Assembly: GCF_000218235.1 (NCBI RefSeq)
Contig: NZ_GL945017.1
Span: 2,005,775-2,069,774 of the forward strand
Reading direction: 5' to 3'
Origin: Hallella multisaccharivorax DSM 17128
GTDB lineage: Bacteria; Bacteroidota; Bacteroidia; Bacteroidales; Bacteroidaceae
DNA: 64,000 nt
Positions 8,695-16,671 of the stretch are shown piece by piece. Under the pieces are notes generated by a model, which had not been told where the DNA came from, searched no databases, and saw only the letters and a list, made by a program, of their open reading frames with translations. Both the position numbers and the translations under genes were made by a program. Numbering within the stretch: position 1 is the first letter of the stretch; every line of letters begins with the position of its first letter.

Positions 8695-9882
8695 ATGAAA
8701 CATTATTTTTTAATCGCAGCCCTTGTGTTGCCATCTCTTGTAGGTCTCACCTCATGCGGAAAGGACTCTCCGGACTTTCCTCCCTCTACAAAATCTGAAG
8801 TAGGATTTGTACACAGCGTAAACATCGGAGAAAACACATATATTAGCCTGTTCAAGGATTTGAGTGTTGGTTCACTCAATACAGACAACGCATTAGTGCT
8901 TCCGAAGGGGGCATTCACATTCGTGTATAAAAATAAGATATATGTGACAGATACAGAACACCTCTACAAGTACATCCCTAAGGGTGGAATCCTTGTTCAA
9001 GAAGGAAACACCATGCTATTTCCAAGTGGCGCAAAGGCCACATATATTACATTCTTATCCGAGAAGAAAGCCTACGTTTCTTGTCTTGGATTAGGAAAGG
9101 TGTGGATTATAGATCCGTCCTCCATGACAAAAACAGGAGAAATAGATTTATCTGGCTATTCCTTGGGGAAGTTGGCTGGCGACAATAATCCTGAACCATG
9201 TGCTTCCATCATCAGAGACGGCATCTTATACGTGACGCTCTGCCAGTTAAAATCTGCCTACTCATGCGAGAAGGGAGCACATATAGCCTTAATAGATACC
9301 AAGACCGATAAGCCCATCAAAATGATTAGTGACCCTCGTGCTACAATGGCCTCCTCTATGACCCCCGCTGGGGATCCATTCGTGGACGAAAAGGGTGACA
9401 TCTATTTCTATTGCGTAGCTATGTTTGGATACCAGCCTGGGGTCAAGGAAGGATTCTTGCGCATTAAGAAAGGGGAGCAAGACTTTGACAACTCATACTG
9501 CTTCACCCTTGCAGACGTAAACTTAGAAGGAGTAAAGGGGAACAGAACATCGTATGCTTATAATAAAGTGTATGGTGGAAACGGAAAGGTTTATGGATAC
9601 CTTAACATTCCCGGAGCGGCAAGCAATCCACCTGACTACGTTCATGACAAATCATTTCAAGCCTTTGAAATTAATCTATACAATAAGACTTGCAAGAAGA
9701 TGAATTTTTCTGGAACTGTAGGCTGGGCCACATCCATCTGCAAGTCTGGCAATAATATCATCTTCGGCATGTCAACAGACCAAGGCATGGGCTACTCTGT
9801 CTATCACATGGATGATGGAAGCTATGAAAAATTGAAGGTAAAGGTTTCTGGAGCACCCTACATGTTGCATGAGCTTAAATAG
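8695..9882 (+). CDS. DUF4374-like lipoprotein, probable siderophore-binding partner
   Basis: This 395-residue lipoprotein has signal peptide and lipobox ending GLTSC (Cys21) followed by GKDSPD. Repeats such as YKNKIYVTDTEHLYKY and GKVWIIDPSSMTKTGEI suggest a beta-propeller, as in the DUF4374 family that includes the surface siderophore-binding protein XusB. It is 27 bases downstream of the TonB receptor. A role in capturing an iron complex at the cell surface and passing it to the receptor is inferred from family and pairing. A PepSY-type reductase, present in the Xus system, is absent here. Confidence 0.7.
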   Translation: MKHYFLIAALVLPSLVGLTSCGKDSPDFPPSTKSEVGFVHSVNIGENTYISLFKDLSVGSLNTDNALVLPKGAFTFVYKNKIYVTDTEHLYKYIPKGGILVQEGNTMLFPSGAKATYITFLSEKKAYVSCLGLGKVWIIDPSSMTKTGEIDLSGYSLGKLAGDNNPEPCASIIRDGILYVTLCQLKSAYSCEKGAHIALIDTKTDKPIKMISDPRATMASSMTPAGDPFVDEKGDIYFYCVAMFGYQPGVKEGFLRIKKGEQDFDNSYCFTLADVNLEGVKGNRTSYAYNKVYGGNGKVYGYLNIPGAASNPPDYVHDKSFQAFEINLYNKTCKKMNFSGTVGWATSICKSGNNIIFGMSTDQGMGYSVYHMDDGSYEKLKVKVSGAPYMLHELK

Positions 9883-9974
9883 TTGCCATAAAATATATTG
9901 GATACAAACTCAACATCTGAAAGGATGCGAACTTCTTGATTAGAAACTTTAATCTCCCTCAAAACAAGAAAAAG

Positions 9975-10016
9975 AGCTGTGTCGTTACTCATTATAGGGT
10001 TTGATACAGCTTTTTT
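9975..10016 (+). terminator. Intrinsic terminator of the uptake operon
   Basis: AGCTGTGTC pairs with GATACAGCT (one G-T pair), followed by TTTTT. It lies about 90 bases after the lipoprotein stop codon. Confidence 0.75.
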
Positions 10017-10241
10017 AGTTTATGTGTTATAAACTATAAATTCTCATGGTTGTGCTTTTAGTTTTTATACACTGTCAATTCAGTTTTAATAAAAATCTTT
10101 CTTTTGTAGTAGCGTCGTAAATAATTGAAAGAATATTCGTATATCAATAAAAATCTTTAATCCTTTTTCTTTCAACGTATTATACCTTATTGTAGTTATG
10201 TAGTAAGATATAATCAATGAAAGAAAAAGAAAATATAATCA
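10017..10241. other. AT-rich convergent intergenic region with long hairpin
   Basis: No gene is supported. At 10163-10229 there is a two-part inverted repeat: CTTTTTCTTTCA with TGAAAGAAAAAG outside, and ATTATA-CTTA with TAAG-TATAAT inside. It could terminate transcription from both sides, including the integrase operon that ends at 10242. Confidence 0.5.
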
Positions 10242-10643
10242 TCAGGTATCCGTCTTTCCTATTAAGAATATCGGTGTTATTATGGATGTAGGTTTCTGCA
10301 ATCTCTGACATACATGTTTCCTGAAGAAGTGTGCTTCCGTACTGTCCAATTGATAAGACAAAGCGATGATGATTGTGAGTGGATAAAGCGGAGCATATCC
10401 TCGCAGTCGTCCGTTCACGTAGACTTCCTGCTCCCCTGTATCCCTTTCGTCGGGTTGCAGGGGAGAGACTTTTAGTAGAAGTTGCAGACGATAATTGAGC
10501 TTCCTCCATGTTACACTAAAGAAATCCACTAGTTCACTCTCTGTCATGGCTATTTCGCCTTTGCCTTTGCAAGTGATTTGCATATTATCGCCCCACTCGA
10601 AATAACTGCGGTCTCTTTTTATTTGATGGTGATTGACATTCAT
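10242..10643 (-). CDS. Integrase-associated small protein, function unknown
   Basis: This 133-residue protein has its start codon overlapping the stop of the upstream integrase (10640-10643), a sign of a real, coupled gene. It begins MNVNHHQIKRDRSYFEWGD, and similar small proteins accompany recombinases of Bacteroidota elements. The middle is helical (SELVDFFSVTWRKLNYRLQ). The C-terminal third lies over a stretch that may have decayed. No catalytic motif is seen. A role as accessory DNA-binding or directionality protein is possible but unsupported. Confidence 0.6.
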   Translation of the reverse strand: MNVNHHQIKRDRSYFEWGDNMQITCKGKGEIAMTESELVDFFSVTWRKLNYRLQLLLKVSPLQPDERDTGEQEVYVNGRLRGYAPLYPLTIIIALSYQLDSTEAHFFRKHVCQRLQKPTSIITPIFLIGKTDT

Positions 10644-11884
10644 ACGGTTTCCTCCTTCGTTTCTTTTGTCTGATGTTTCCTTATCAACCTGTCCATATCC
10701 TCCGAAATCTTATTGTCTGTCACCTGTGCGTAGATTTGAGTACTAGATATAGAGGCATGCCCCATCATCTTGGCAATGCTTTCGATGGGTATTCCTGCAC
10801 TTAAACTCATTGTACCGAAAGTGTGCCTTGCCATGTGGTAGGACAACCGTTCTCTGATGCCACACGCCTTACCCACGATGCTCAGCTTTGCACTCATCAC
10901 GCTACGGCTACAAGCACAGTGAAAGATAAAGTCGTCACCTTTTTCTTTCACCATCTGCATTTCTTTCATGCTGGGTTGTTCTTCCTTACATTGATTGATG
11001 ATGGCCTCCGCTATGGGGTGTAGTGGCACAATAAACTCCACCTTTGTCTTCTGCCTTTCTTTACGGATATATTTCTGTCCGTCGGCTGCCGTTTGAATGT
11101 GTCCAAATTGCAAATGTTCCATATCAGCAATAGCCAAGCCCGTAAAGCATGAGAAGATAAACATCCGTCTTGCTTGTTCTGCTTCCTTATCTATTACTCT
11201 CAATGCCATGAGTTTGGCAACATCGCTCTTTTGCAGAAAGCGTATCTTCTGTTCCGCTTTCTCATACTTGGCATTTTCAAAGGGATTACAGCGAATGAGC
11301 CTTTGACTGACCGCACGATACATCAGCCTACTCAGCCAACAAAGATAGCGATTCATGGTTGCTGTTGCCAAACCTCGCTTTTTCAGATAGAAACGGTATT
11401 CTTCAAACAAGTCTTCCGGTATAGTGGCTATGACTATATCCGTCATTCCCTTATCCTTTACAAACTCCGTAAGTAACTTATCTGAATAGAGAAGATTCTG
11501 ATAGGTTCCCTCAGCTCTTGATTTGCCCACGCACACTTTAACGGACAGCAATTCTGCCTTGCTCATGGCAAGGAGTGTTGTCGGCATGGTGGCTATCCCC
11601 TGCAAACGGTTCTTGAGCAGTTCCACGCTTACCACTCCGTCCTTTATCAATATCTCCTGATAGGTCTTTTCTACAAGTTCTTTGAACTCGCCGATTCTTT
11701 GATTGGTTTTCTTGTCGGTTGTCAGTCCTTTCCTGCTGTTCCACTCGGAGGACTTGCACTGCTCACCTGTGGTGATAGCAGTGCTCTTACCATCTATGGT
11801 GATACGGCAGTGAATAGCAGTCTTGCCGTCTGCCTTTGTTTTCTGTCTGTTGATGTAAAACAATATCTTGAATGTACTTCTCAT
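10640..11884 (-). CDS. Tyrosine recombinase (integrase), second of tandem pair
   Basis: The protein has 414 residues. It has an arm-type DNA-binding N-domain (about 1-90), a SAM-like core-binding domain (about 110-210), and a catalytic domain with KTK (beta-hairpin lysine), HMARH, GHASISSTQIY and the terminal tyrosine. The first catalytic arginine, expected after CFTGL, is alanine at residue 251, a departure also known in IntDOT-type enzymes (where it is serine). The gene lies 12 bases downstream of the other integrase and overlaps the small ORF after it. It probably acts with the upstream integrase in element insertion and excision. Confidence 0.92.
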   Translation of the reverse strand: MRSTFKILFYINRQKTKADGKTAIHCRITIDGKSTAITTGEQCKSSEWNSRKGLTTDKKTNQRIGEFKELVEKTYQEILIKDGVVSVELLKNRLQGIATMPTTLLAMSKAELLSVKVCVGKSRAEGTYQNLLYSDKLLTEFVKDKGMTDIVIATIPEDLFEEYRFYLKKRGLATATMNRYLCWLSRLMYRAVSQRLIRCNPFENAKYEKAEQKIRFLQKSDVAKLMALRVIDKEAEQARRMFIFSCFTGLAIADMEHLQFGHIQTAADGQKYIRKERQKTKVEFIVPLHPIAEAIINQCKEEQPSMKEMQMVKEKGDDFIFHCACSRSVMSAKLSIVGKACGIRERLSYHMARHTFGTMSLSAGIPIESIAKMMGHASISSTQIYAQVTDNKISEDMDRLIRKHQTKETKEETV

Positions 11885-11896
11885 AAAAAATCTTGG

Positions 11897-13126
11897 TTAA
11901 ATGGTTAAACGTAAATCCTCAGTGAAAGAGAGGAAACGGTTAAACTCCTCAAAGAGTTTCTGTGGGGTAACCTTCGCATAACGTTCAGTCATACTTACAT
12001 TCGTATGTCCCAGCATCTTGCTGACCGTTTCAATAGGAACGCCCTGTTCCAAGGTGATAAGTGTGGCAAAGGTATGTCTTGCCGTGTGCGAGGTAAAGGG
12101 AAAAGATATACCTGCCCGTAATCGCAAGGCTTTGAGACAAGACTGATAAGTGGGATATTTGATATGGGGGAGCAGTGTTTCCCTTTCATCGCTGTGCATT
12201 TTCTCTATTAACCGAACAGCTTCCGGCAATAACTTGATACGACAAAGCACGCCCGTCTTTTGTCTGTTGAACTTCAACCACAAACTGCCTGCATCATCAC
12301 GAACAAGGTGCTTCTTGCTTAGTTCCATCAAATCACAATAGGCTGCACCAGTATAACAGGCGAAGAGAAACACATCACGAGCAGTTTCCATTTCTTTTTC
12401 CAATTCATCAAAGCGGAGTGCCTTCAACTTGTCCAATGCTTCTTGGTCAAGTGCCTTGGGTACTTTCTTGTCTCCCCGTTCTATATGGACTTTGTCAAAC
12501 AGAAGCGTATCAGCCAGTCCCTCACGATAAGCCAGCCTACAGACGGTCTTCAAATCTGCTGCAGCTCTGAAAAATGTGCTTTGCTGATGCCCGAGTTCAC
12601 TAAGACAGAATGCTTGCAATTCGTAGATGAAGTTTTCTGTCAACTGCGAGAATGCCAAATCCGAAACATGATACTTCTTCTGTATAAACTCCTGCAATCG
12701 TTTTCGAGTGGAGTGATAGGCAGACATAGAGTCCCTCTTGATGTCTATACCGATATGACTCTCTTTCTCCTTGATGAGCATTTCCAGTCTCTCGATGAGC
12801 ATACATCGTGCCTGCACACAGCCTTGAAACTGTTCCTTTACATCAGTTGCATCAAATGGCTGTCCTTTGGCAATTAGCGACTGATAGGTAGATTGAATGG
12901 AAAGCAACAAGTTCTCCAACCTTCCGTTAATCTCCACCGCCTCACGGCTCTTGCCGTCCATCCTGCTCTCACGGGAATTCCACAAGTCGGGGTTGCAGGA
13001 AAGTTTACAACTGAACTGTGCAATACTCCTTCCAAGTGTTATCCGCCCCATAATCGGGGCTTTACCTGATTTGCCTATACCGCTCTTTTTAAGGTAGAGC
13101 AACACCTTCATCTTCTCTGTTTTCAT
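11897..13126 (-). CDS. Tyrosine recombinase (integrase), first of tandem pair
   Basis: The 409-residue protein has the same architecture as its neighbour: arm-binding N-domain, core-binding domain and catalytic domain with QKTGV, HTARH, GHTNVSMTERY. As in the partner, the position of the first catalytic arginine is alanine (residue 261, in CYTGAAYCDL). It is the first gene of the integration operon. Just upstream are a palindrome (13128-13167) and a cluster of GTTACC sites. The two integrases are clearly diverged, so this is an old pair and not a recent duplication. Confidence 0.92.
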   Translation of the reverse strand: MKTEKMKVLLYLKKSGIGKSGKAPIMGRITLGRSIAQFSCKLSCNPDLWNSRESRMDGKSREAVEINGRLENLLLSIQSTYQSLIAKGQPFDATDVKEQFQGCVQARCMLIERLEMLIKEKESHIGIDIKRDSMSAYHSTRKRLQEFIQKKYHVSDLAFSQLTENFIYELQAFCLSELGHQQSTFFRAAADLKTVCRLAYREGLADTLLFDKVHIERGDKKVPKALDQEALDKLKALRFDELEKEMETARDVFLFACYTGAAYCDLMELSKKHLVRDDAGSLWLKFNRQKTGVLCRIKLLPEAVRLIEKMHSDERETLLPHIKYPTYQSCLKALRLRAGISFPFTSHTARHTFATLITLEQGVPIETVSKMLGHTNVSMTERYAKVTPQKLFEEFNRFLSFTEDLRLTI

Positions 13127-13127
13127 A

Positions 13128-13167
13128 CGCTTTAATATTTGTGGGTAAAATTACCCGAATTAAAGCG
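13128..13167. promoter_or_regulatory. Palindrome immediately upstream of the integrase operon
   Basis: CGCTTTAAT pairs with ATTAAAGCG outside, and GGGTAA with TTACCC inside. The inner part overlaps a TAATTTTA sequence that could serve as -7 box on the minus strand. It may be an operator for integrase expression or a recombinase/accessory protein site. Confidence 0.45.
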
Positions 13168-13224
13168 CTCCTCACTTACGCAGAAAACTGCCGACCGAAG
13201 CAACAGCCACACGAGCGAAAATAA

Positions 13225-13289
13225 TTCAGTTACCGAATACTGCACCATCGTTACCTATATCAAAACAAGGTAACACTCTGGTAACTGAA
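13225..13289. other. Cluster of four GTTACC sites, candidate arm-type or accessory sites
   Basis: GTTACC occurs at 13229 and 13250 and its complement GGTAAC at 13269 and 13280. The outer pair extends to TTCAGTTACC and GGTAACTGAA. Their position about 100 bases in front of the integrase operon, close to where the element should end, fits recombinase arm sites or excisionase sites. The junction itself should lie between about 13170 and 13416; it was not located. Confidence 0.4.
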
Positions 13290-13415
13290 CTTCTGCCTAA
13301 ATCTGCATGTTTCTGCCCTTTACAAATAGAGCAGTATTATGCTGATTTATGTATTTCCTCCTCATTATCAGTTAGTTTACATCAGCTTCGATATTTCTTC
13401 TTTTTCATTGATTAG

Positions 13416-13500
13416 TTACACTGTAATCGCATTGCCTTTACACTGTAATCGCATTGCCTTTACACCGTAGACGCATTGCCTTTACGGTGTAGACGCATTC
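13416..13500. repeat. 22-bp tandem repeat array 1
   Basis: Nearly four units of about 22 bases follow the pattern ACACTGTAATCGCATTGCCTTT. The last unit carries the complementary core (ACGGTGTAGACGC), so the array ends in an inverted repeat. The same repeat is found in three other intergenic regions of the window. It lies between the element end and tRNA-Thr. Confidence 0.85.
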
Positions 13501-13540
13501 TTCGTCATGCTATTGCTATGACTGATAAAACGGGGATTAA

Positions 13541-13585
13541 CAAGACAACCGTTGTCTTCCTTCCGGAAAACAACGGTTGTCTTGT
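13541..13585. terminator. Long hairpin after tRNA-Thr
   Basis: ACAAGACAACCGTTGT pairs over 16 bases with ACAACGGTTGTCTTGT around a 13-base loop. It lies seven bases beyond the tRNA 3' end. The T tract on the minus strand is weak. Confidence 0.55.
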
Positions 13586-13591
13586 CTGCTG

Positions 13592-13665
13592 AGCCTCTTG
13601 TCGGATTCGAACCAACGACCCCGAGATTACAAATCACGTGCTCTGGCCAACTGAGCTAAAGAGGC
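13592..13665 (-). tRNA. tRNA-Thr (anticodon TGT)
   Basis: The 74-base cloverleaf has acceptor stem GCCTCTT/AAGAGGC, D arm GCTC-AGTTGGCCA-GAGC, anticodon loop TTTGTAA with anticodon TGT, and T arm GTTGG-TTCGAAT-CCGAC. CCA is not encoded. The gene is downstream of the SRP RNA gene in the same direction and probably cotranscribed. Its 3' end points toward the mobile element. Confidence 0.95.
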
Positions 13666-13669
13666 AGGT

Positions 13670-13766
13670 GGGCAAGCGATTCTTATCGCGCCGCTACAAC
13701 CACGTACCCTTGCTACGTTCCCGTCCTGGGGGATTCCGAGGGAGCTGGCCGTAAGAGACTTGCCCG
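13670..13766 (-). ncRNA. ffs: Signal recognition particle RNA (4.5S type)
   Basis: On the minus strand the sequence contains the SRP domain IV core CCCAGGACGGGAACGTAGCA, a variant of the universal AGGNC-GGAA-AGCA asymmetric loop and tetraloop region. The ends GGGCAAG and CTTGCCC pair to close the molecule. The length of about 97 bases fits the short bacterial form. It would bind Ffh for membrane protein targeting. A TACCTTTG promoter stands 36 bases upstream. Exact ends are estimated. Confidence 0.8.
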
Positions 13767-13801
13767 TATTCATTGAGAGGCCTTGCCCTCAAATGCAGGT
13801 G

Positions 13802-13809
13802 CAAAGGTA
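13802..13809 (-). promoter_or_regulatory. Promoter -7 box for SRP RNA and tRNA-Thr
   Basis: TACCTTTG on the minus strand, with transcription expected from about 13795. A short GAGG/CCTC hairpin lies between it and the SRP RNA body. Confidence 0.55.
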
Positions 13810-13905
13810 AGACAAATTGAGAAATAAAGAAAAATTATCACGACAAAAAAAGAAGATTTAACATAATTTTCCGGCTACCCTCACTCATCTACCTCCTAAA
13901 ATGCG

Positions 13906-13913
13906 TACCTTTG
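13906..13913 (+). promoter_or_regulatory. Promoter -7 box for the DUF4199 operon
   Basis: TACCTTTG ends ten bases before the ATG at 13924, so the message would have a leader of only a few bases. Confidence 0.55.
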
Positions 13914-13923
13914 CAGGCATAAT

Positions 13924-14478
13924 ATGATTAACGTCACATCTCTTATACAGCTGAAGGCCTTTGCCCGGCAGGATGGGGTCCTGCTTTTCCTTTTGTGGAT
14001 TGCATCGTTTGCAGTCATTGTCACGAACCCCGCCTCATCGTGGGGCGGACTGCTTGCCATGGCCACGCCCTTTCTCGTCGGCTGGTTGCTCATACGTTTC
14101 CGCAATAATGCTCTCGACGGTGCCATTTCATTTCGACGCGGCCTTGCTTTCTCGCTCTATACGTTCTTCTACGCGTCCATGCTTTTCGCTGTGGCACAGT
14201 ATGTCTACTTCCGTTTTCTCGACAAAGGCACCTTTCTCAATATGCTCATAACCAACGTCAAGACGCTGGAACCCGTCTACCGTGCCCAAGGCGTCCCCGT
14301 GAGAGAGTTGGAGCAGTCGCTCACCATGATCGGACAGCTGTCACCCATAGAGATCGCTTTCGTCTTCATGATGCAAAACGTCTTTCTGGGCTTCCTGCTC
14401 AGCTTCCCCATTGCATGGATAGGCAGAAAAAAGCCGATGGAAAAAATGGGTAAGATGGGAAAGGATATCAACCCATAA
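13924..14478 (+). CDS. DUF4199 membrane protein
   Basis: This 184-residue protein has four predicted membrane segments (about 20-40, 42-60, 75-98 and 145-165), as in the DUF4199 family of Bacteroidota. The family's function is unknown. It lies 15 bases upstream of a polyprenyl-type glycosyltransferase in the same operon, a pairing common in the phylum, which suggests a shared envelope role. No catalytic motif is visible. Confidence 0.8.
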   Translation: MINVTSLIQLKAFARQDGVLLFLLWIASFAVIVTNPASSWGGLLAMATPFLVGWLLIRFRNNALDGAISFRRGLAFSLYTFFYASMLFAVAQYVYFRFLDKGTFLNMLITNVKTLEPVYRAQGVPVRELEQSLTMIGQLSPIEIAFVFMMQNVFLGFLLSFPIAWIGRKKPMEKMGKMGKDINP

Positions 14479-14493
14479 GAAACAATCAGAGAA

Positions 14494-15444
14494 ATGGACA
14501 TATCAGTAGTTATTCCCCTTTTCAACGAAGCAGAGTCACTGCCAGAGCTGCACGCCTGGATCCAGCGTGTGATGGCGGCCAACGGCTTCTCGTATGAAAT
14601 CATCTTCGTCAACGACGGCTCTACCGACAACTCCTGGCAGGTTATCAGGCACTTAGCAGAGAGAGACCCGAACATACACGCCATCAAGTTTCGCCGTAAC
14701 TACGGCAAGAGCCCGGCGCTCTACTGCGGCTTCAAGAAAGCTGAGGGCAATGTGGTCATCACCATGGACGCCGACTTGCAGGACTCTCCCGACGAGATCC
14801 CAACACTTTATCAAATGATCACTAAAGAAGATTACGACCTCGTTTCCGGATATAAAAAGAAACGTTACGATCCTTTGTCGAAGACCATCCCTACCAAGCT
14901 CTTCAATGCCACTGCACGCTGGATCAGCGGAGTGCACAACCTGCATGACTTCAACTGCGGCCTCAAGGCTTATCGCCGGGATGTGGTGAAGAATATTGAG
15001 GTGTACGGGGAGATGCACCGATACATCCCCTATTTGGCTAAGAACGCGGGGTTCGACCGCATCGGAGAAAAGGTGGTGCATCATCAGGCACGTAAATACG
15101 GACACTCGAAGTTTGGCATCAACCGTTTCTTCAATGGCTATCTCGACTTGCTGACGCTATGGTTTCTCACCAACTTCGGCAAGAAGCCAATGCATGTCTT
15201 CGGCTTCATCGGCTCTGTGATCTTTGTCATCGGCTTCATCTCACTCGTTTGGCTCATCGTGGAGAAAGCCATCGCTCTTCACCACGGCATCTACGGCGAC
15301 CTGCTTGCCGACCATGCCTCATTCTATATCGCGCTGACAGCCCTCATTCTCGGCTTCCAATTCTTCGTCGCCGGATTCCTTGGCGACCTGATAAGCCGGC
15401 AAAACCCACAGCGTAACGACTACCAGATAGAAGAGACCATCTGA
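14494..15444 (+). CDS. Family 2 glycosyltransferase (GtrB/DPM1-like), membrane anchored
   Basis: The protein has 316 residues. The GT-A domain at about 1-220 shows VIPLFNEAESL, NDGSTDNSW and the metal-binding DADLQDSPDEI. Two membrane helices follow (about 232-255 and 268-290). Relatives transfer a sugar from a nucleotide donor to a polyprenyl phosphate, supplying lipid-linked sugar for cell-envelope glycans. The acceptor and sugar cannot be read from the sequence. It is the second gene of the operon, with the next gene starting two bases after its stop. Confidence 0.88.
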   Translation: MDISVVIPLFNEAESLPELHAWIQRVMAANGFSYEIIFVNDGSTDNSWQVIRHLAERDPNIHAIKFRRNYGKSPALYCGFKKAEGNVVITMDADLQDSPDEIPTLYQMITKEDYDLVSGYKKKRYDPLSKTIPTKLFNATARWISGVHNLHDFNCGLKAYRRDVVKNIEVYGEMHRYIPYLAKNAGFDRIGEKVVHHQARKYGHSKFGINRFFNGYLDLLTLWFLTNFGKKPMHVFGFIGSVIFVIGFISLVWLIVEKAIALHHGIYGDLLADHASFYIALTALILGFQFFVAGFLGDLISRQNPQRNDYQIEETI

Positions 15445-15446
15445 AC

Positions 15447-15911
15447 ATGAGGAAGCTCCTGTATTTACTCATCATCGCGGCCCTCTTAGGTGCCTGCTCT
15501 ACCGTGGACTGCCCGCTCAACAACACCGTCTACACCTACTATGTCCTCCGTGGACCGGTGAGGACGCTGCCCGACACGCTTACCATTTCCACGCGTACGG
15601 GCAACGGCGCTGACTCTGTGCTCATCAACAAGCAAGTCAACACCGACTCTTTTTCCTTGCCCGTCAGCTATACCCGAAACGAGGATGTGCTGGTCTTCCA
15701 AACCAATCACCTCCTCGACACCATCAGTATAGAGAAAACCAACATACCCCATTTCGAATCAGTGGACTGCGGAGTCAACTATTTCCACACCATCACCGGT
15801 GTGAAATTCACCCGACACGCCATCGACTCGGTGGTGATCCATCATAACAGCGTCAACTATGATGTTTCTCAAAAACATTTCTATATTTATTTTAAGGAGT
15901 ATCGCCAGTAG
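15447..15911 (+). CDS. DUF6452 lipoprotein
   Basis: This 154-residue lipoprotein has a signal peptide and lipobox LLGAC (Cys17). The body is a beta-rich domain with the pattern DCPLNNTVYTYYVL near the N-terminus and conserved CGVNYFHTI near residue 110, as in DUF6452. No function is known. It is followed by a DUF6048 gene that overlaps it by about 50 bases, and the two families regularly occur together. Confidence 0.8.
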   Translation: MRKLLYLLIIAALLGACSTVDCPLNNTVYTYYVLRGPVRTLPDTLTISTRTGNGADSVLINKQVNTDSFSLPVSYTRNEDVLVFQTNHLLDTISIEKTNIPHFESVDCGVNYFHTITGVKFTRHAIDSVVIHHNSVNYDVSQKHFYIYFKEYRQ

Positions 15912-16593
15912 TCTGTTGCTGTTGTGTGCCTTCACTGCAGAAGCCCAGCGGCCACAGACAGGACAGCAACGGCTCACAAAAGACGAGCAGCTCCGCCTGC
16001 GCATGAAAGCCATTGACGACTCTATACCCTGGTGGCGAGGCGTCGAGGTGAAAGCCGATCTCATAGGGCCCATCCAGCGAGGCGTATCGTCAACGGGACA
16101 ATACGAAGCTGGCGTAAGGCTCAATCTCAAGGACAAGTATTTTCCCGTTGTAGAACTTGGATGGGGAGAGGCTGACGAAAGCAATGCCGTTACCGGCATC
16201 CACTACAAGACGTCAGCACCGTATGGTAAGATAGGAATGGACTTCAATGTCATGAAAAACAAGCATGATATCTACCGGCTCTATGCCGGTATGCGCTATG
16301 CTTACACCAATTTCAAGTTTGATATCGACCATCCCGACGTCATCGATCCTGTGTGGGGCGACAAGGTGCCATTCTCAATGCATGGCGTGAAAGCCTATTA
16401 CCACTGGCTGGAAGCCGTATTTGGCACGGATGCCAAGGTTGTGGGGCCTGTACGCCTTGGCTGGACCATCCGCTATCTGAGACGTCTGGTCCACGACGAT
16501 GGTGATATCGGCAACACATGGTATGTGCCCGGATTTGGAAAGCAAGGCTCTTCGCACGTCTGGGGAACCTTTGAAATCCTGGTAGAACTGTAG
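15859..16593 (+). CDS. DUF6048 protein, probable outer membrane barrel
   Basis: The 244-residue protein has a signal peptide ending AEAQ, then alternating strands rich in aromatic residues (YPV-, AGMRYAYTNF, GTFEILVEL), consistent with a small beta-barrel. It starts inside the DUF6452 gene at ATGATG, an overlap of 53 bases. It probably works with the upstream lipoprotein in the outer membrane; the function is unknown. Confidence 0.8.
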   Translation: MMFLKNISIFILRSIASSLLLLCAFTAEAQRPQTGQQRLTKDEQLRLRMKAIDDSIPWWRGVEVKADLIGPIQRGVSSTGQYEAGVRLNLKDKYFPVVELGWGEADESNAVTGIHYKTSAPYGKIGMDFNVMKNKHDIYRLYAGMRYAYTNFKFDIDHPDVIDPVWGDKVPFSMHGVKAYYHWLEAVFGTDAKVVGPVRLGWTIRYLRRLVHDDGDIGNTWYVPGFGKQGSSHVWGTFEILVEL

Positions 16594-16671
16594 GCTGCCA
16601 CCTGATAGCCGTGACAAACGTTCGAGTACAGTGCCTCGGGGGGCAACCCCATCATTATTAAACAACAACAC

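Noticed and set aside
13667-13800. tmRNA or second tRNA next to tRNA-Thr
   Set aside because: The stretch lacks a tRNA-like end and tag frame. The GGGAACGTAGCA core and closing stem fit SRP RNA.
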